From Teleogryllus oceanicus (lineage: Eukaryota > Arthropoda > Insecta > Orthoptera > Gryllidae): a stretch of 64,000 nucleotides of DNA. The stretch's first letter is position 1. Each line of letters starts with the position of its first letter. Location of the stretch: the NCBI GenBank assembly GCA_964035755.1, contig CAXIVR010000004.1:20505010-20569009 (forward strand), in the 5' to 3' direction. The translations under genes were made by a program, and so were the position numbers. This document shows, one piece after another, positions 34,160 through 46,499 of this stretch. A model generated the notes under the pieces. That model was not told where the DNA came from, searched no databases, and saw only the letters and a list, made by a program, of their open reading frames with translations.

Positions 34160-36640
34160 AATTATGAAATTATTATTTTGTAGACTTGTGATGGATAATC
34201 CTAGTAATGGCAAGAGTGAGTATACTTTCTGCCCAATTTTAAGCAAAACCAAATAAACCTATTATACCTCGAATTTCTTCTATGGTGCTAAGAGCCGGGT
34301 AATATTTCTACAATACAATTTCTTTCATACGATACGCAAGTCTTATTAAAATTCAAGATGTTACATTTTGCTCATATTATAATCCAAACGCCGTCTAAAC
34401 GTATTATAGTACTACAATATGAATAGGTAAAAAAGAAGTTATTGTCCACAATTTAAAAAAGTGTATTTACCGTAAGTAAAAACAGATAACGCATTCATTT
34501 TTCAAGGTTTACCTCATTATCAGTGCTCCCTATCAGATATAAAAATGAAAATTTATGTAGAAGGTATAAATACAGAATAATATATAAATTTAGAATAAAA
34601 TGAGACGGTTAAATAAATACAACTAAACACTTACCCAAGCAACCTTGTGCAAAGTATGGCTTATTAAATGTGTACACTAGCCGGCGCCATCTTGTGTACT
34701 GGGCGCCTTTGAAAACTATAAAATAAAAGATGGGTGGGGTGGCTGATGCTTAATAAACGGCTATGTTTTACATTTGTTTGATCGTCAAGGCAGGAAATAA
34801 ATGGACTTTTTTCTAAATATTTAATTTCTGACCTGTGTTTTCCACTTGTAAAATTTCTAAATTTGTGTTGAGGTCGAAAGTGTATTCGTTTTCTATGTTA
34901 AAGGATGCGAAAGTCGATTTATTCTGGTGTAACCTCCACAGTCTTCAATGTTAATTTATTCTCCGGGAGAATTTTCTCCTAGCCTGTCCTATATATGCTG
35001 AATTGCAGTCCTTGCAATCAAGTCTATTTACTTTTATCTATCTTTTATCTACTTTACCCAATCTCATCTACTTTTGAAATTGGATCTTTATCATTGAGTA
35101 ATATGTCTTTTTAATTTAAAGGTGTTCTGATCAAAAACATGAGTAATATCATTTTTGAGGCCACTTCCTATCTTAAGAGAGGCTGTACCAAAATATGGAA
35201 TGCTAACAGAAATTTATTCTTCACTTTTCTCAGGTGTTTGAGGAACTTTTTGTATTAATTTATTTTCTTTGAGTTTAATAATGGCTTGGGGATTGTAGCC
35301 ATTGTTAACAGCAGCAGCTTCTATGGTATTAATTTCCTCCTGGAAATCTGGTTTTTCCATTGGAAACTTGTAAAGCAAATGGATCCAAGAGTAAAAGATT
35401 ACTATTTTTTATGGTTGATGTGGGTAGAATTAGTAGTGATCAAATCAAATCAGTTTTGGTGGTTTTTTTTTGAAAATTATAAAATTGTATTTATTATTTG
35501 AAATAGAGATGAATAAATGTAAGAAGTTTAGCGAATGGTTTTCTTGCAGGTCCATTTTAAACATTTTTTTGATGAAATGAATGTAGGTAATCTAAAAGCT
35601 GGTTAAGTTCTCTGAGTGCCCCATTCCAAAGACAAGTAATGTCATCTTCACTTACCCATATGTCTGAAGGGAAATATTGAGTGAAATATTATGAAATAAT
35701 AAGCTCATTTCAAAATATTGATTTGGGGAATGATAATATAGAAGTAGTGTGCTACATTTACAAAGAGGATATTGAGTGGCCATGTTTGGACACTGAAGTA
35801 CAAGATGCAAATATTGTGATGTAAATTTTAGGACTTAAGAATGTTCGAGACCAAAACAAACACTAAATATGGAACATTGAAGATTTCAAGGACAAAACAA
35901 ACATAGTGGTGTTTTGTGACGTAAAGGACGAGAAAGTACAATGCACGAGTAAAGATTCGATTGGGCTCAAGGAGAAAGACAAATTTTTACCAAAGTCCTT
36001 GGGGCAAATTTAAAATACGTTGTGTACTTTATATGGTAACGAAACCAAACAAAGTATTCGCTTAAAAAACTATGTTTCTTCCTCTATTAATAAAACAATT
36101 TTGGTCTACTTTATCAGACCCAATAGTGATTAGTGGTGACATAATAAAGATACGTGCTCAGGAGAAATAGTTTGTAACAAAATACACGCAATGAAAATTA
36201 TATAATTTTAACAATTTTAATTTTAACTCGCCATCAAAGCACACATTTTACTTAAATCGCTAATTAATGAAATCTTTGCGTCAGATAAATACTTTTACAA
36301 CAATCGTTTAGGACATTAGCAAGAAGTAGTTCTTCAGAAGTAAAGAAGGTTTCAACTAAAGTATATTTGTGAAAGAGAGTTTTTCTGTCAAAAATTCGCC
36401 CTTTTTTCGGAACACGACTACAATACTTTCTATTCTTACAACGTAAGTGCGAAAAAGTAAATATGAGAATAATACCTAATCAATGTGTAGACCCGACCTT
36501 TTCCATTTATTAATCTACATAATTTTAAATCCTAATTTCACAAACTAGATTTTGACAGTCACTATTCGAATGAAATAGATTTTTATATTAGGATAAGAAT
36601 CGACTTCAAAAATCGTTTTGTCACATATGATGTCTAAACA
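34160..36640. other. AT-rich stretch without recognised features
   Basis: No credible frame or repeat seen. Confidence 0.45.
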
Positions 36641-36833
36641 GCCAGTATTTGACATCACCGCCACCACCAACTCCACCACTTGATACTGCAACCAAATTTG
36701 ATAGCGCTCCCACCAGTTTATCCGCCCACGACTTGACACCACCAATTGACACCGCCACCACCACTTGTCACCACAGCACGTGACCGCCCCATCCCCTGAC
36801 ACCAACATCACGTGAGACCGCCGCCACCATTTG

Positions 36834-37412
36834 ATACCACCGCAACCACCACTTGATACCGCAACCACCACTCGATACCGCAACCACCACTTGATACCGC
36901 AACCACCACTTGATACCGCAACCACCACTCGATACCGCAACCACCACTCGATACCGCAACCACCACTCGATACCGCAACCACCACTCGATACCGCAACCA
37001 CCACTCGATACCGCAACCACCACTCGATACCGCAACCACCACTCGATACCGCAACCACCACTCGATACCGCAACCACCACTCGATACCGCAACCACCACT
37101 CGATACCGCAACCACCACTCGATACCGCAACCACCACCTGATACCGCAACCACCACTGATACCGCAACCACCACTGATACCGCAACCACCACTTGATACC
37201 GCAACCACCACTTGATACCGCAACCACCACTTCGATACCGCAACCACCACTTGATACCGCAACCACCACTTGATACCGCAACCACCACTTGATACCGCAA
37301 CCACCACTTGATACCGCAACCACCACTTGATACCGCAACCACCACTTGATACCGCAACCACCACTTATACCGCAACCACCACTTATACCGCAACCACCAC
37401 TTCATACCGCAC
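36834..37412. repeat. 19-bp minisatellite (about 30 units)
   Basis: Unit cgcaaccaccactygatac (19 bp). The middle of the array is ctcgata-type, both sides are cttgata-type, and a few 18- or 20-bp variants occur near 37130-37230 and at the right end. Diverged relatives extend left to about 36650. Because 19 is not divisible by three and the unit lacks stops in several frames, long frames appear on both strands (up to 286 codons, such as repeated 'VVVAVSSGGCGIKWWLRY'). I consider them non-genic. Confidence 0.95.
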
Positions 37413-37499
37413 TAACCTGAAACCCCACCATCACCACCGACAAGACGTCAACACACGACACCACTTTCTCCTCTTCTTCCTCTCTCCCTCTCTCTCTTA

Positions 37500-38107
37500 C
37501 AGCTGATACTTTCCGTATTGCTGCAACCTTCACACGAACCAACTTTAAGCGAGAACCATAGCCAACACCAAGTCTCCCTCACTCCTGCCCTCTTTCCGCC
37601 GAGCATTTCCAACCCACTCCTCCCACAAGCCCCCTCCCAGCGGAGCCGCAGCTGACGGCGTGACGTCACGGAGCGGCCCGCTGCACATACACGTCCGCCG
37701 CGCGCCAGGCGATCCATCTCAGGCCGAGCGGCAGCAATGCGGCACGCCCCTCGCCCCACGCCAGCACCACGCGGCCGCAGACCCTACCGCTGCCCCCGCC
37801 GCCGCCACCGCCGCCACTGCCCTTGCGGCCGTCGCTGGTCGCGCCGACTTTCTCCTAACTTTTTGGGCCCTTCTCTTTTGCAGCTGTTTATACCTGTCGG
37901 TTCCATCATTCTCGCTCGTCATCCTGGTTCACTGTCCCTTCACTGTTCCTTCCCCTTTCCACCACTGTCCCTGCGAATTGACGCTGGTCATTGTCGCTGC
38001 ACACTGTCCCAGTCATTGCCCTTCATGTCGCCTCTGCCGTTCGTGCCTCTCCACAGTTCCTTCTATTGTCGATGCTCATCCCATTCTACCTGACGATTCG
38101 CTCAAAT
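37500..38107. other. GC-rich block before a SINE insertion
   Basis: CpG-rich centre (37630-37850, with 'gacggcgtgacgtcacgg' and 'ccgcgcgccaggcg') followed by pyrimidine-rich DNA. The 163-codon plus frame (37660-38151) runs into the SINE head and shows no motif. Function unknown. Confidence 0.35.
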
Positions 38108-38120
38108 CCGTGGTCTGCAT

Positions 38121-38689
38121 ACCGGGAGCGGTAGCTCAGTGCATCAACTGATGTCACTGCAGCGCCTCTGACCGGGAGCTCCTAGGTTCCCACTCCCCAC
38201 GGCGGGAGGATTTTCGACACTAGCATTTCAGCTAGGTCGAATTCAGTCGCTTCCTGGAGGAGAATTCTAGCGGCCGGCTGCTCTGATCGGTAGTTTTCCG
38301 TGGTTTCTCCGATCAACACCAGGCGAATGCCGGACCAGTCCCCTACCAAACGAGCCACGGACCGCGCGCGATCTGTCCTTCCTCTTCCTTGTCCTATCCT
38401 TTCCCCTCACACACACACACTTATACTAACATGCACTACACTACCACATATTCCGAAAAACCGGTCGGGAGCTTAGAGCTTGACCCGGCTGGAGCGGTGC
38501 CCCGCTGGTGGAAGAGTCCTGGTTAGGGGGAAACCCCAACTAGCTGACGGTAGGTCGGCGCCGGATCTCGCCATCCAGCTGGGAAAGACCACCGCCATCT
38601 CGCGAGAAACAAACATGTACTACACTAACGGGATTAATGGCCAAAGCAGTTGACGCGCCCGGAAACACGAAAAAACAAACCAAACCAAA
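38121..38689 (+). mobile_element. Full-length long tRNA-derived SINE with 13-bp duplication
   Basis: Begins 'accgggagcggtagctcag' and ends in an (AACC)n-like tail. The 13-bp duplication ccgtggtctgcat is at 38108-38120 and 38690-38702. The B box is damaged ('ggttcccactcc'), as in the copy at 346-903, so the two may share a subfamily. Confidence 0.95.
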
Positions 38690-39164
38690 CCGTGGTCTGC
38701 ATGTGGCCATTAGTCATTCACTTCCCCTTGTCTTGCCATTCCATGCTTACATTTCTCCTCGTTCATTGTACCTCTATTCCGACCGTACCCAATGTCCCTA
38801 TTAATTTCATTCTATTCTACACTTGCATATGTTCGAGTTCTTTGCCCTTATACTTTGTTATTACCCTTCATCCTTGTCCTTCAGTCGTGCCACATCTTGA
38901 CATTCCTCTGGTCAGACCTTCTCAACCCCCTTCACCAAATACGGACGTGCCCAATTTTTTAAGAGGATATTGCCTTTATCAAACCAAGACCCTAAACAAA
39001 AGATGAATTTTGGGAAAAAAATGATGTCCTTAGATGTCATATCAAATAGACTCCAGAATAAAAATATCCATTTCATCAAGAAATATCCATTGAAAGGAAA
39101 ACCATAAGAATGGTTTAAGGTGTAACAGACGGACTCCCAACGTACTATGAACAAACGGCGATCT

Positions 39165-39640
39165 GAGGAACGGTTTGACGAACGGTCTGACAAACGGGCC
39201 GACGTACGGGCCGTCGAACGGACCGACGAACGGACCGACGAACAGACCGACGAACAGACCGACGAACGGGCCGACGAACGGACCGACGAACGGACCGACA
39301 AATGGTTGACGAACGGTCTGACAAACGGACCGACGAACGGACCGACGAACGGACCGACGAACGGACCGACGAACGGACCGACGAACGGACCGACGAACGG
39401 ACCGACGAACGGACCGACGAACGGACCGACGAACGGACCGACGAACGGACCGACGAACGGACCGACGAACGGACCGACGAACGGACCGACGAACGGACCG
39501 ACGAACGGACCGACGAACGGACCGACGGACGGACGGACGGACGAACGGACGGACGAACGGACCGACGAACGGACGGACGGACGGACGGACCGAGGAACGG
39601 ACCGACGAATGGATGGGCGAAGGGACTGACGGACGTGCTA
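39165..39640. repeat. 12-bp minisatellite (gaccgacgaacg)
   Basis: About 16-17 nearly exact units at 39322-39524, variable units on both sides (39165-39320) and GGAC-type runs at 39525-39600. Being a multiple of three, it gives endless TDER, TNGP and SVRR peptide repeats in open frames on both strands; these are not genes. Confidence 0.95.
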
Positions 39641-39739
39641 TCGAACGACTGGCTAACAGACTGAAATCGCACATCTAATTTTATGCACATCTCGATCACA
39701 CACATCAGTTGGGAGTTACGGACTTTTTCCCTGCTAGGG

Positions 39740-39885
39740 TTGGGCTTGGCTGGGAGAAATTCCTGCCCATCTAGTGGGGAGGAACACCGCTACTTCGCGC
39801 GTTAAAATATTCACCGCACAATCGGGACTAATGACCCTAGCAGTTGACGTGTACAGGAATATCCGTCTATCAATCAGTCGACATG
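39740..39885 (+). mobile_element. Degenerate long SINE 3' end
   Basis: 'ctagtggggaggaacaccgc' and 'gggactaatgaccctagcag' with 'tatcaatcag' at the end match the last ~150 bp of the family. Confidence 0.65.
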
Positions 39886-39889
39886 TATA

Positions 39890-40600
39890 TTATGTACCAA
39901 ATAGTAGTCACTTAGCACTTCTTCTATCCGATTTATCATTTCATTTTATATTGTGATTTAACACTGTTGTATTTTACAAATTTAATTTTCATTTTAAAAA
40001 TATTTAAGCTGACAATAGACACAGTTGATCTGTTCTTAAGGTAATTTGACATGGAACTCGTGGGTATTGAAGTGACGTTTGGCGAGTGTTAACATATACC
40101 ATCTTTACTTACCAACCTTTTTTGAATTATTATTCTAAAACTGAATAATATTTTAAATAAGTTTAAAATGTTTGCAAGGAAATTGTGGAATAGAATTACT
40201 TCAGAATCACTTCATACAATATTCTTAATTACTAATGAAATGCTCTTGAAATCATTGTGAATTTGTTTCCCCTTTTCTTTTGATATTAATCATTAGAAAA
40301 TCGTATTCAAAAAAATTGCAGAAAGATCAATTTATTGCGTAGGATGAATCCGAAACTATAGAGGATTATAAGGAAGTTCGGTCTTTGAATATTCACATTT
40401 TTTCCATGTACATAATTGATGTGTAATAGAACAGATGGAAGACATTAAAGAAGATATTAAAACAGTTTCACTTAAAAATGAAATTACTCCTGCACATGCA
40501 ACGGCGACGTATCCAGGAAAGCAGACAGATCGAAGTTGTCGAGGGAGCGACTTGCACATTGGAAAGTCCCAGATTAGTAAGCCACGTTTACACGCTCATA
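39890..40600. other. Unassigned AT-rich DNA
   Basis: Nothing recognised. Confidence 0.45.
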
Positions 40601-40611
40601 GGAGGGGTGCA

Positions 40612-40616
<5 letters not shown>

Positions 40617-40642
<26 letters not shown>

Positions 40643-41202
40643 TTTTCGTGTTTCCGGGCGCGTCAACTGCTTTGGTCATTAGTCCCGCTAGTGTAGTGCA
40701 TGCTTTTTTCGCGGGAGTTGGCGGTGATCTTCCCCCGCTGGATGGCGAGATCCGGCGCCGACCTACCGTCGGCTAGTGGGGTTTCCTCCTAACCAGGACT
40801 CTCCCACCAGCGGGGCACCGCCCCAGCCAGGACACGCTCTAAGCCCCCGACCGGTCTCCAAGAATATGTGGTAGTGTAGTGCATCTTAGTGTAAGTGTGT
40901 GTGTAAGGGGGAGAGGATAGGACAAGGAAAAGGAAGGAAAGATCGCGCGCAGTCCGTGGCCCGTTTGTTAGGGTACTGCTCCGGCATTCGCCTGGTGCTG
41001 ATCGGAGAAACCACGGAAAACTACCTATCAGAGCAGCCGGCCGCTAGTATTCTCCTCCAGAAAGCGACTGAATTCGACCTAGCTAAAAAGCTAGTGTCGA
41101 AAATCCTGCTGCCGTCAGGACTGGAACCTAGGACCTTCCGGTCAGAGGCGCTGCAGTGGCATCAGTTGATGCACTGAGCTTCCGCTCCGGGTTGGGGGGG
41201 TG
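40617..41202 (-). mobile_element. Full-length long tRNA-derived SINE, minus strand
   Basis: The plus strand starts with a (GATT)n tail (about 28 bp) and ends at 'gagcttccgctccggg', the reverse of the tRNA-like head. A 13-bp near-duplication, ggggtgcaaatga (40604-40616) and ggggtggaaatga (41203-41215), agrees at 12 of 13 positions. The B-box region is slightly changed ('ggactggaacc'). Confidence 0.93.
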
Positions 41203-41219
41203 GGGGTGGAAATGAAGAA

Positions 41220-43040
41220 ACAAAGCTTGATTTGTATAACCAGAATGAAAAGTGTCGTGTCAACTGCAGGAAGTTTAAAAACTAGGTAATGAGCCTCTTG
41301 AAAAAAGAGAAATGCTTTCGAAGTTTGGCGTTTATTTTCACAATAGTTGGTCTAGAATAGATCTATTCTTTCTTTATTAAATTTATTTTAAGCAATTGTC
41401 TTACTTTTGCTAGTTTATCAGTAAATTTCGTTTTGTACATTGATTTAACGAATTTATTGATGGCTGATCTGGAAGATTTTTTAAATGCTTCATTACAAGC
41501 CTAGAGTAATGCGTCTTGTGAAAGTAATTTATTGCTCATTGAACATTTCGACGAAAAATCGTTATTGAAGGCAGTTGCTATTTCTAGCAAGGTGAACAAA
41601 TACTATCCCACTTGCAAAATGTCCTTAAGTGATGCCTTCTTTTGTTGTTCACAAATAAAGTAGTATTTGTTTCATTTATTTATTTCTTCGAAACCCATAT
41701 GTATTTTCACTGAAGTTAAAACTATTGTTTCACTTGAAATTCAAGATAATTGATCTCTCGCAGCCTCAATCAAAGTTCTGTTGTTAGTTACAATATCTAC
41801 ATTGTACGAGGATAAGTGTCTGCGCGGAAGTTTCTGCACTCCGGTTCTAATCGCCTGTAGGTTTATACTGTTGTAGAGTGTTCAGCTTTGTGAAGTTAGA
41901 AACCATAATATGACATTTGTTTACTTCGCTTATGGTTAGTTTGAGCATTACTAATTAATCCTTGCTGGAGTTTCTTGCAACGTAACCGTGGCTGCACCAC
42001 TATCCGTTTGCACAAAAAAACATAAATTTCGTAATCAATTTTCTGTGATCTGAATGCATACCAAAATCTAAAATCCTTAGAAAACTTGAGGTACAATGTG
42101 GTGGTAATGTTTTACTTAGCGAAGAGTTTACCAATGGATTCAAGTGTTTAAAAGGAATCAAACAAGCATGAAGAGAACCAGCGGCTCTATAACAGCACGT
42201 ACATCTCCTGTATTTTCACTCAAAATTACGCGAAAAGTACTTAAATTTTCGAAAAATTGTACATGACCTTATTTCAAAAGATATCTTTAAGGAACAGGTT
42301 TCATTAAGGGAAAAATCTGTTTTTAATATTTTAGTTGTAGGAAATCGGAAATTACTTTGAGTTTATGCAGTTTTCGAAAAATCAGGATTTTTAACAAATA
42401 TATGATCTGCACCATTCTCTGAAACGTCCTTCACAGTATCCAACAACAAAATTTAATAAACAACAATGGACATATTTTTTTTCAAAATTTAGGAGATGTT
42501 CCAGAGGCTTCCTATAAAGTACCCTCCAAAATTAAAATATCGGTTTCAAATTCCAGGGACTGCGACATCAGCCAGATCGATTCAATCAAAATATTCAATC
42601 AAAAATTATTTTCTCTCTCAGCGAATCAGAAAGCTGGTGCTAAGATGGGCTAGATACATTGAAAAGCATGATGCGTATGTTCAGAAATGGTTTCATTGTT
42701 CATTTTGTACTGTTGTTGTAATCAGTTCAATGTAGGTGCTTATTGACATACCATCGTATCCATTTAATATTTGACATATTTTTAAACATATTACTACCCG
42801 AATTATGTCAATAATTCCGAATAATAAAACATCAACATGATGAAAATGATGGAAGTGTACTTTCGTACCAACTAAAGTTTAGTTAAAACGTGTTTCAAAG
42901 TAAATTACAGAAAGTATCCCCTAGTTGTTGGACATTTCTGAAGGTTTCCATTGGCGCTTGTCGAGCGTTTTCATTGAGCTTCCATTGCACCATTCAATGT
43001 AGATCACATTGCAGTGCTCGAAGCAATACCTTAATCGATT
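41220..43040. other. Unassigned AT-rich DNA
   Basis: Includes R3-like words near 42220-42360 ('attgtacatgacctta', 'gttgtaggaa'). No gene is recognised. Confidence 0.45.
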
Positions 43041-43280
43041 ATAGCCAGGCACGGCACACGCGATTGAATTGCGCGCTCGCTGTAGCGTGTGGCAAAACAA
43101 ACCGTCACAGGCAGCGGCGGCATCCTTGACGGGCGCAGCAAGACCCAAGGGATCACTCAGCCTCGAAATCCGCGCCACTGGCTGCGCTCGCCTGCACGCT
43201 CGCTCAGGCAGCGTGCTTTCCCGTCCCCGCACCTGCCGCTCCAGCTTCATTTCTCCCTCGTCTTCTCTCTCCGCAGTTGT
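43040..43280. other. CpG-rich block
   Basis: Contains 'gaattgcgcgctcgctg' and 'gcagcggcggcatcc', followed by pyrimidine repeats. No protein signature. Confidence 0.3.
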
Positions 43281-43396
43281 CGGTCTCTTCATTTGCGTCT
43301 CCGTCTCATCATTTATCCCTCCCTTCCTTTATTTCTCTCTCTCTCTCTCTTAAACCCCCACCGTTCTCTTTCTCTCATTTCTCTTTCGCTCGTAGC

Positions 43397-43785
43397 TCTC
43401 TGGAGGAGAATTCTAGCGGCCGGTTGCTGAGATCGATAGTTTTCCTTGGTTTCTCCGATTAACACTAGGCAAATGCCGGAGCAGTATCCTAACAAACAGA
43501 CCACGGACCGCGCGCGATCTTTCCTTCCTCTTCCTTGTCCTATTCTCACCCCTTACTTTCACACACTTACACAAACTTGTACTACACTACCACACATGCC
43601 GGGAGACTGGTGGGGGGCTGAAGAGCTTACCCCTGCTGAGGCGATGCCCATCTGGTCGGAGATATCTTTTTAAGGAATAACCTCGCTAGCCGACGGTAGA
43701 TCTGCGCCGGATCTCGGTTTCCAGCGGGGAAAAATCACCGCCACCTCCTGAGCAAAAAGTATGTACTACGCTTCCGGGAATAAGT
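43397..43785 (+). mobile_element. 5'-truncated long SINE copy without tail
   Basis: Starts at 'ctggaggagaattctagcgg' and reads through 'ggaccgcgcgcgatctttcc' to 'cttccgggaataag'. Both the head and the (ATCA)n tail are missing. Confidence 0.8.
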
Positions 43786-43798
43786 GTTATCTGTCTCA

Positions 43799-43960
43799 CT
43801 TTGTCTCTCTTTCTGCCTCACTTTGTCTCTTTCTGTCTCACTTTGTCTCTTTCTGTCTCACTTTGTCTCTTTCTGTCTCACTTTGTCTCTTTCTGTCTCA
43901 CTTTGTCTCTCTGTCTCACTTTCTCTCTGTCTCACTTTTCTCTTCTGTCTCACTTTTCTT
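43799..43960. repeat. 20-bp pyrimidine minisatellite
   Basis: Four exact units of ctttgtctctttctgtctca at 43821-43900, with variants on both sides, then (CTCT)n to about 44040. It abuts the truncated SINE. The Leu/Ser/Phe-rich frames are artefacts. Confidence 0.9.
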
Positions 43961-44049
43961 CTCTGGCTCACTTTCTCCTGGCTCACTTTTTCTCTCTCTC
44001 TCTCTCTTGCTCACTCTCTCTGTCTCTCTTTCTCTCTCTTGTCTATGTT

Positions 44050-45360
44050 GGCGCCGCAGTCCCGATGATTTTGGCCTTTGAGATTGTGGAACTCCGAGTG
44101 CCATTGTTTTTTCGGATCAAGACAGATGGGTCAAATGGGGTTTCGAGATCTCCCTATCGGTCGATCCTGAAAACGTGAGTAGTGATTGAAGACGGCGAGG
44201 AAACATTTCTCGCGGCCCATGGCGTATTGTTGCTTCTAAAAGGCCAAGGACTTAGCTACCGGAAGATACCTCGTGGCTACAGCGTTACAGCTGTGAATCT
44301 CCTACTACATGTTGTAACACCCCAGGTGACTTCGTTTTTCCCTTTTGCTTCGTTTTGTCCACTGACAAAGTTGCCCTTTTCAGTATCAACCTGCCTTCAT
44401 GCTCTGTTTGTTGTTCTCACTGCTGCCCTTCTTATCCATTGGTCTAGCAGTTACTTCTCCATAACTATCCTTCAGTACTTGCGTCTAGCCCGGCGGCAGT
44501 AGGTGGATTTTCGTTGGTTGTTTTCTCAATTTTTGAGCATTAGCCTCCTCCATGAGATCTTCAACACAGCGAGGTGGTCAGCTAAGAAGTCTTATTAAAA
44601 ATACCCTTTCCTTACTTTTATTTATTTTTTCATTTTCGTCAAAAACTGTAAAAACTGCGTTGAATGTACGCAAGGGAATTCTATTCTTTTTTGTTTTGAA
44701 TTTTTAAAATAGATTGCTATATATTTATTTACTGTTTAATCTTACATCTCTATAGCAGTGATTTATTAATGCCAGTTTTAAAATAGAAATCTTAATGCTT
44801 ATCGTGGGGGTAAATTGGATGCCCATATCTTAAATCTTATTAAGTTTATGCAGTATATTTTATAAAAACGTTAAGCGTATAAGTAACAATGCTTCTCTTG
44901 CAATACTTTTAATGCCCACCACTCATCCGACAAAGTACCATCCGAGAATATAGTTTGAACCTTTCCTAGAAATGCTCTTTGTAACATCGCAGTTGATAAC
45001 TCGACCATTAAAAAATCGCTTCAATACGAACATGCCATGAAAGAGATTTCTTCTTTGTTGTTAGTCAAATAAAAATCCTTTGAAGATCGTAGGTTCCATT
45101 TAAGTTTATTATCTCAAGTTTTTGCCAGTATCATGATACTTACTTAATAATCAGTAACATAAAGACGGTCATAAAACATAACATTTATAATACAACTTCT
45201 CTCCCAAACGCCACACAATGTTGTTAACTATTTTTAGTCATAAATAAATAATCATATGTGATATACGGTTCTAAAAATTGAGAATCAGTAAGAATTAAGA
45301 CCAGTGAAAAATTTAGAATAATCGTTGCATTCTAATACATTAGGAATATGCATATTTGAT
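44050..45360. other. Unassigned DNA
   Basis: 44050-44520 is balanced in composition and ends one frame with 'aaaacgtgagtag', which resembles a splice donor. There is no recognisable protein. The remainder is AT-rich. Confidence 0.4.
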
Positions 45361-46496
45361 GTCCGTATAGTTAGCACACCCACTTATCAGAAAATTTAAA
45401 AAAAGTATTCCATAATTTTGTACTAATTTTAAACTAATTTTAACCCAAATTTAAACATTTTGTACCAATGCAAAACATTAAAAAAACAGGGTATAAGAGT
45501 GGGTGTGCTAACTTAACGTTAAGTTAGCACACCCACTCGATGAAAATCGATGATATCGAAAAACTAAAAATACCACAATTTTGTACTAATTTTAAACTAA
45601 TTTTAACCCAAATTCAAAAATTTTGAACTGATGCACAACATCAAAATAAAAAATGTATACGTTTGCGGGGGTTCACCTACCGTAAAGTTAGCAACACCAC
45701 CCATGAAAATCATTGAACCCCCGCAAACGTATACATTTTTTATTTTGATGTTGTGCATCAGTTCAAAATTTTTGAATTTGGATTAAAATTAGTTTAATAT
45801 TAGTACAGAACGATGGTAGTTTTAGTTTATCGATATCACTGATTTTCATGGGTGGTGTTGCTAACTTTAGGGTAGGCGAACCCCCACAAACTTATACATT
45901 TTTTATTTTGATGTTGTACATCAGTTAAAAATTTTTGAATTTGGGTTCAAATTAGTTTAATATTAGTAAAAAATTTTGGTATTTTTAGTTTTTCGAAATC
46001 ATTGATTTTCATGGGTGGTTTTGCTAACTTTAAGGTAGGTGAACGACCGCAAGTATACATTTTTTATTTTGATGTTGTACATCAGTTGAAATTTTTGAAT
46101 TGGGTTAAAATTAGTTTATATTAGTAAAAATGTGGTATTTTTAGTTTTTCGATATAATTGATTTTAATAGGTGGTGTTGCTAACTTTACGGTAGGTGAAC
46201 CCCCGCAAACGTATACATTTTTTATTTTGATGTTGTGCATCAGTTCAAAGTTTTTGAATTTGGGTTAAAATTAGCTTAATATTAGTACAAAATTGTATTT
46301 TTAGTTTTTCGATATCATCGATTTTCATCGAGTGGGTGTGCTAACTTAACGTTAAGTTCTCTCCTAATTAAGCCCTCTTATCCCTTTTTTTTTGTTAAAT
46401 TTTTAAATTTGGGTTAAAATTAGTTTAAAATTAGTACAAAATTATGGAATACTCTTTTTTAGTTTTCTGATAAGTGGGTGTGCTAACTATTCGGAC
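45361..46496. mobile_element. Nested palindromic MITE-like complex (1.1 kb)
   Basis: The outer ends are inverted copies (gtccgtatagttagcacacc.. and ..ggtgtgctaactattcggac). Inside, the terminal word GTTAGCACACCCACT recurs at 45370, in reverse at 45498-45512, again at 45523, in reverse at about 46330-46345 and at the outer right end. A 42-bp perfect palindrome sits at 45497-45538. The inner element 45523-46345 has inverted arms of about 180 bp and is flanked on each side by TTAACGTTAA (45513-45522, 46346-46355). No transposase is present. I read this as MITEs of one family inserted side by side or nested. Confidence 0.85.
45727..46310. repeat. ~160-bp tandem repeat inside the palindromic element, four units
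   Basis: The word atacattttttattttg starts at 45731, 45894, 46055 and 46213, so the period is 158-163 bp. Each unit includes 'gttgtgcatcagtt' or a variant, 'gggttaaaattag', 'ttttagtttttcgatat' and 'ggtgttgctaacttt'. One inverted unit lies at about 45540-45706, so the element is both palindromic and tandem. Confidence 0.85.
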
Positions 46497-46499
46497 ATG

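Noticed and set aside
36545..37405. 286-codon minus-strand frame and the overlapping frames
   Set aside because: Translation is periodic and open in several frames on both strands because of the 19-bp unit; no start, domain or codon signal beyond the repeat.
39042..39705. Frames of 186-210 codons with SVRR, TDER and TNGP repeats
   Set aside because: Produced by the 12-bp repeat, which has no stop in most frames on either strand.
44050..44190. Possible exon ending at a GTGAGT splice donor
   Set aside because: The translated segment matches no family I know, and the frame enters from a pyrimidine repeat; too weak to call.
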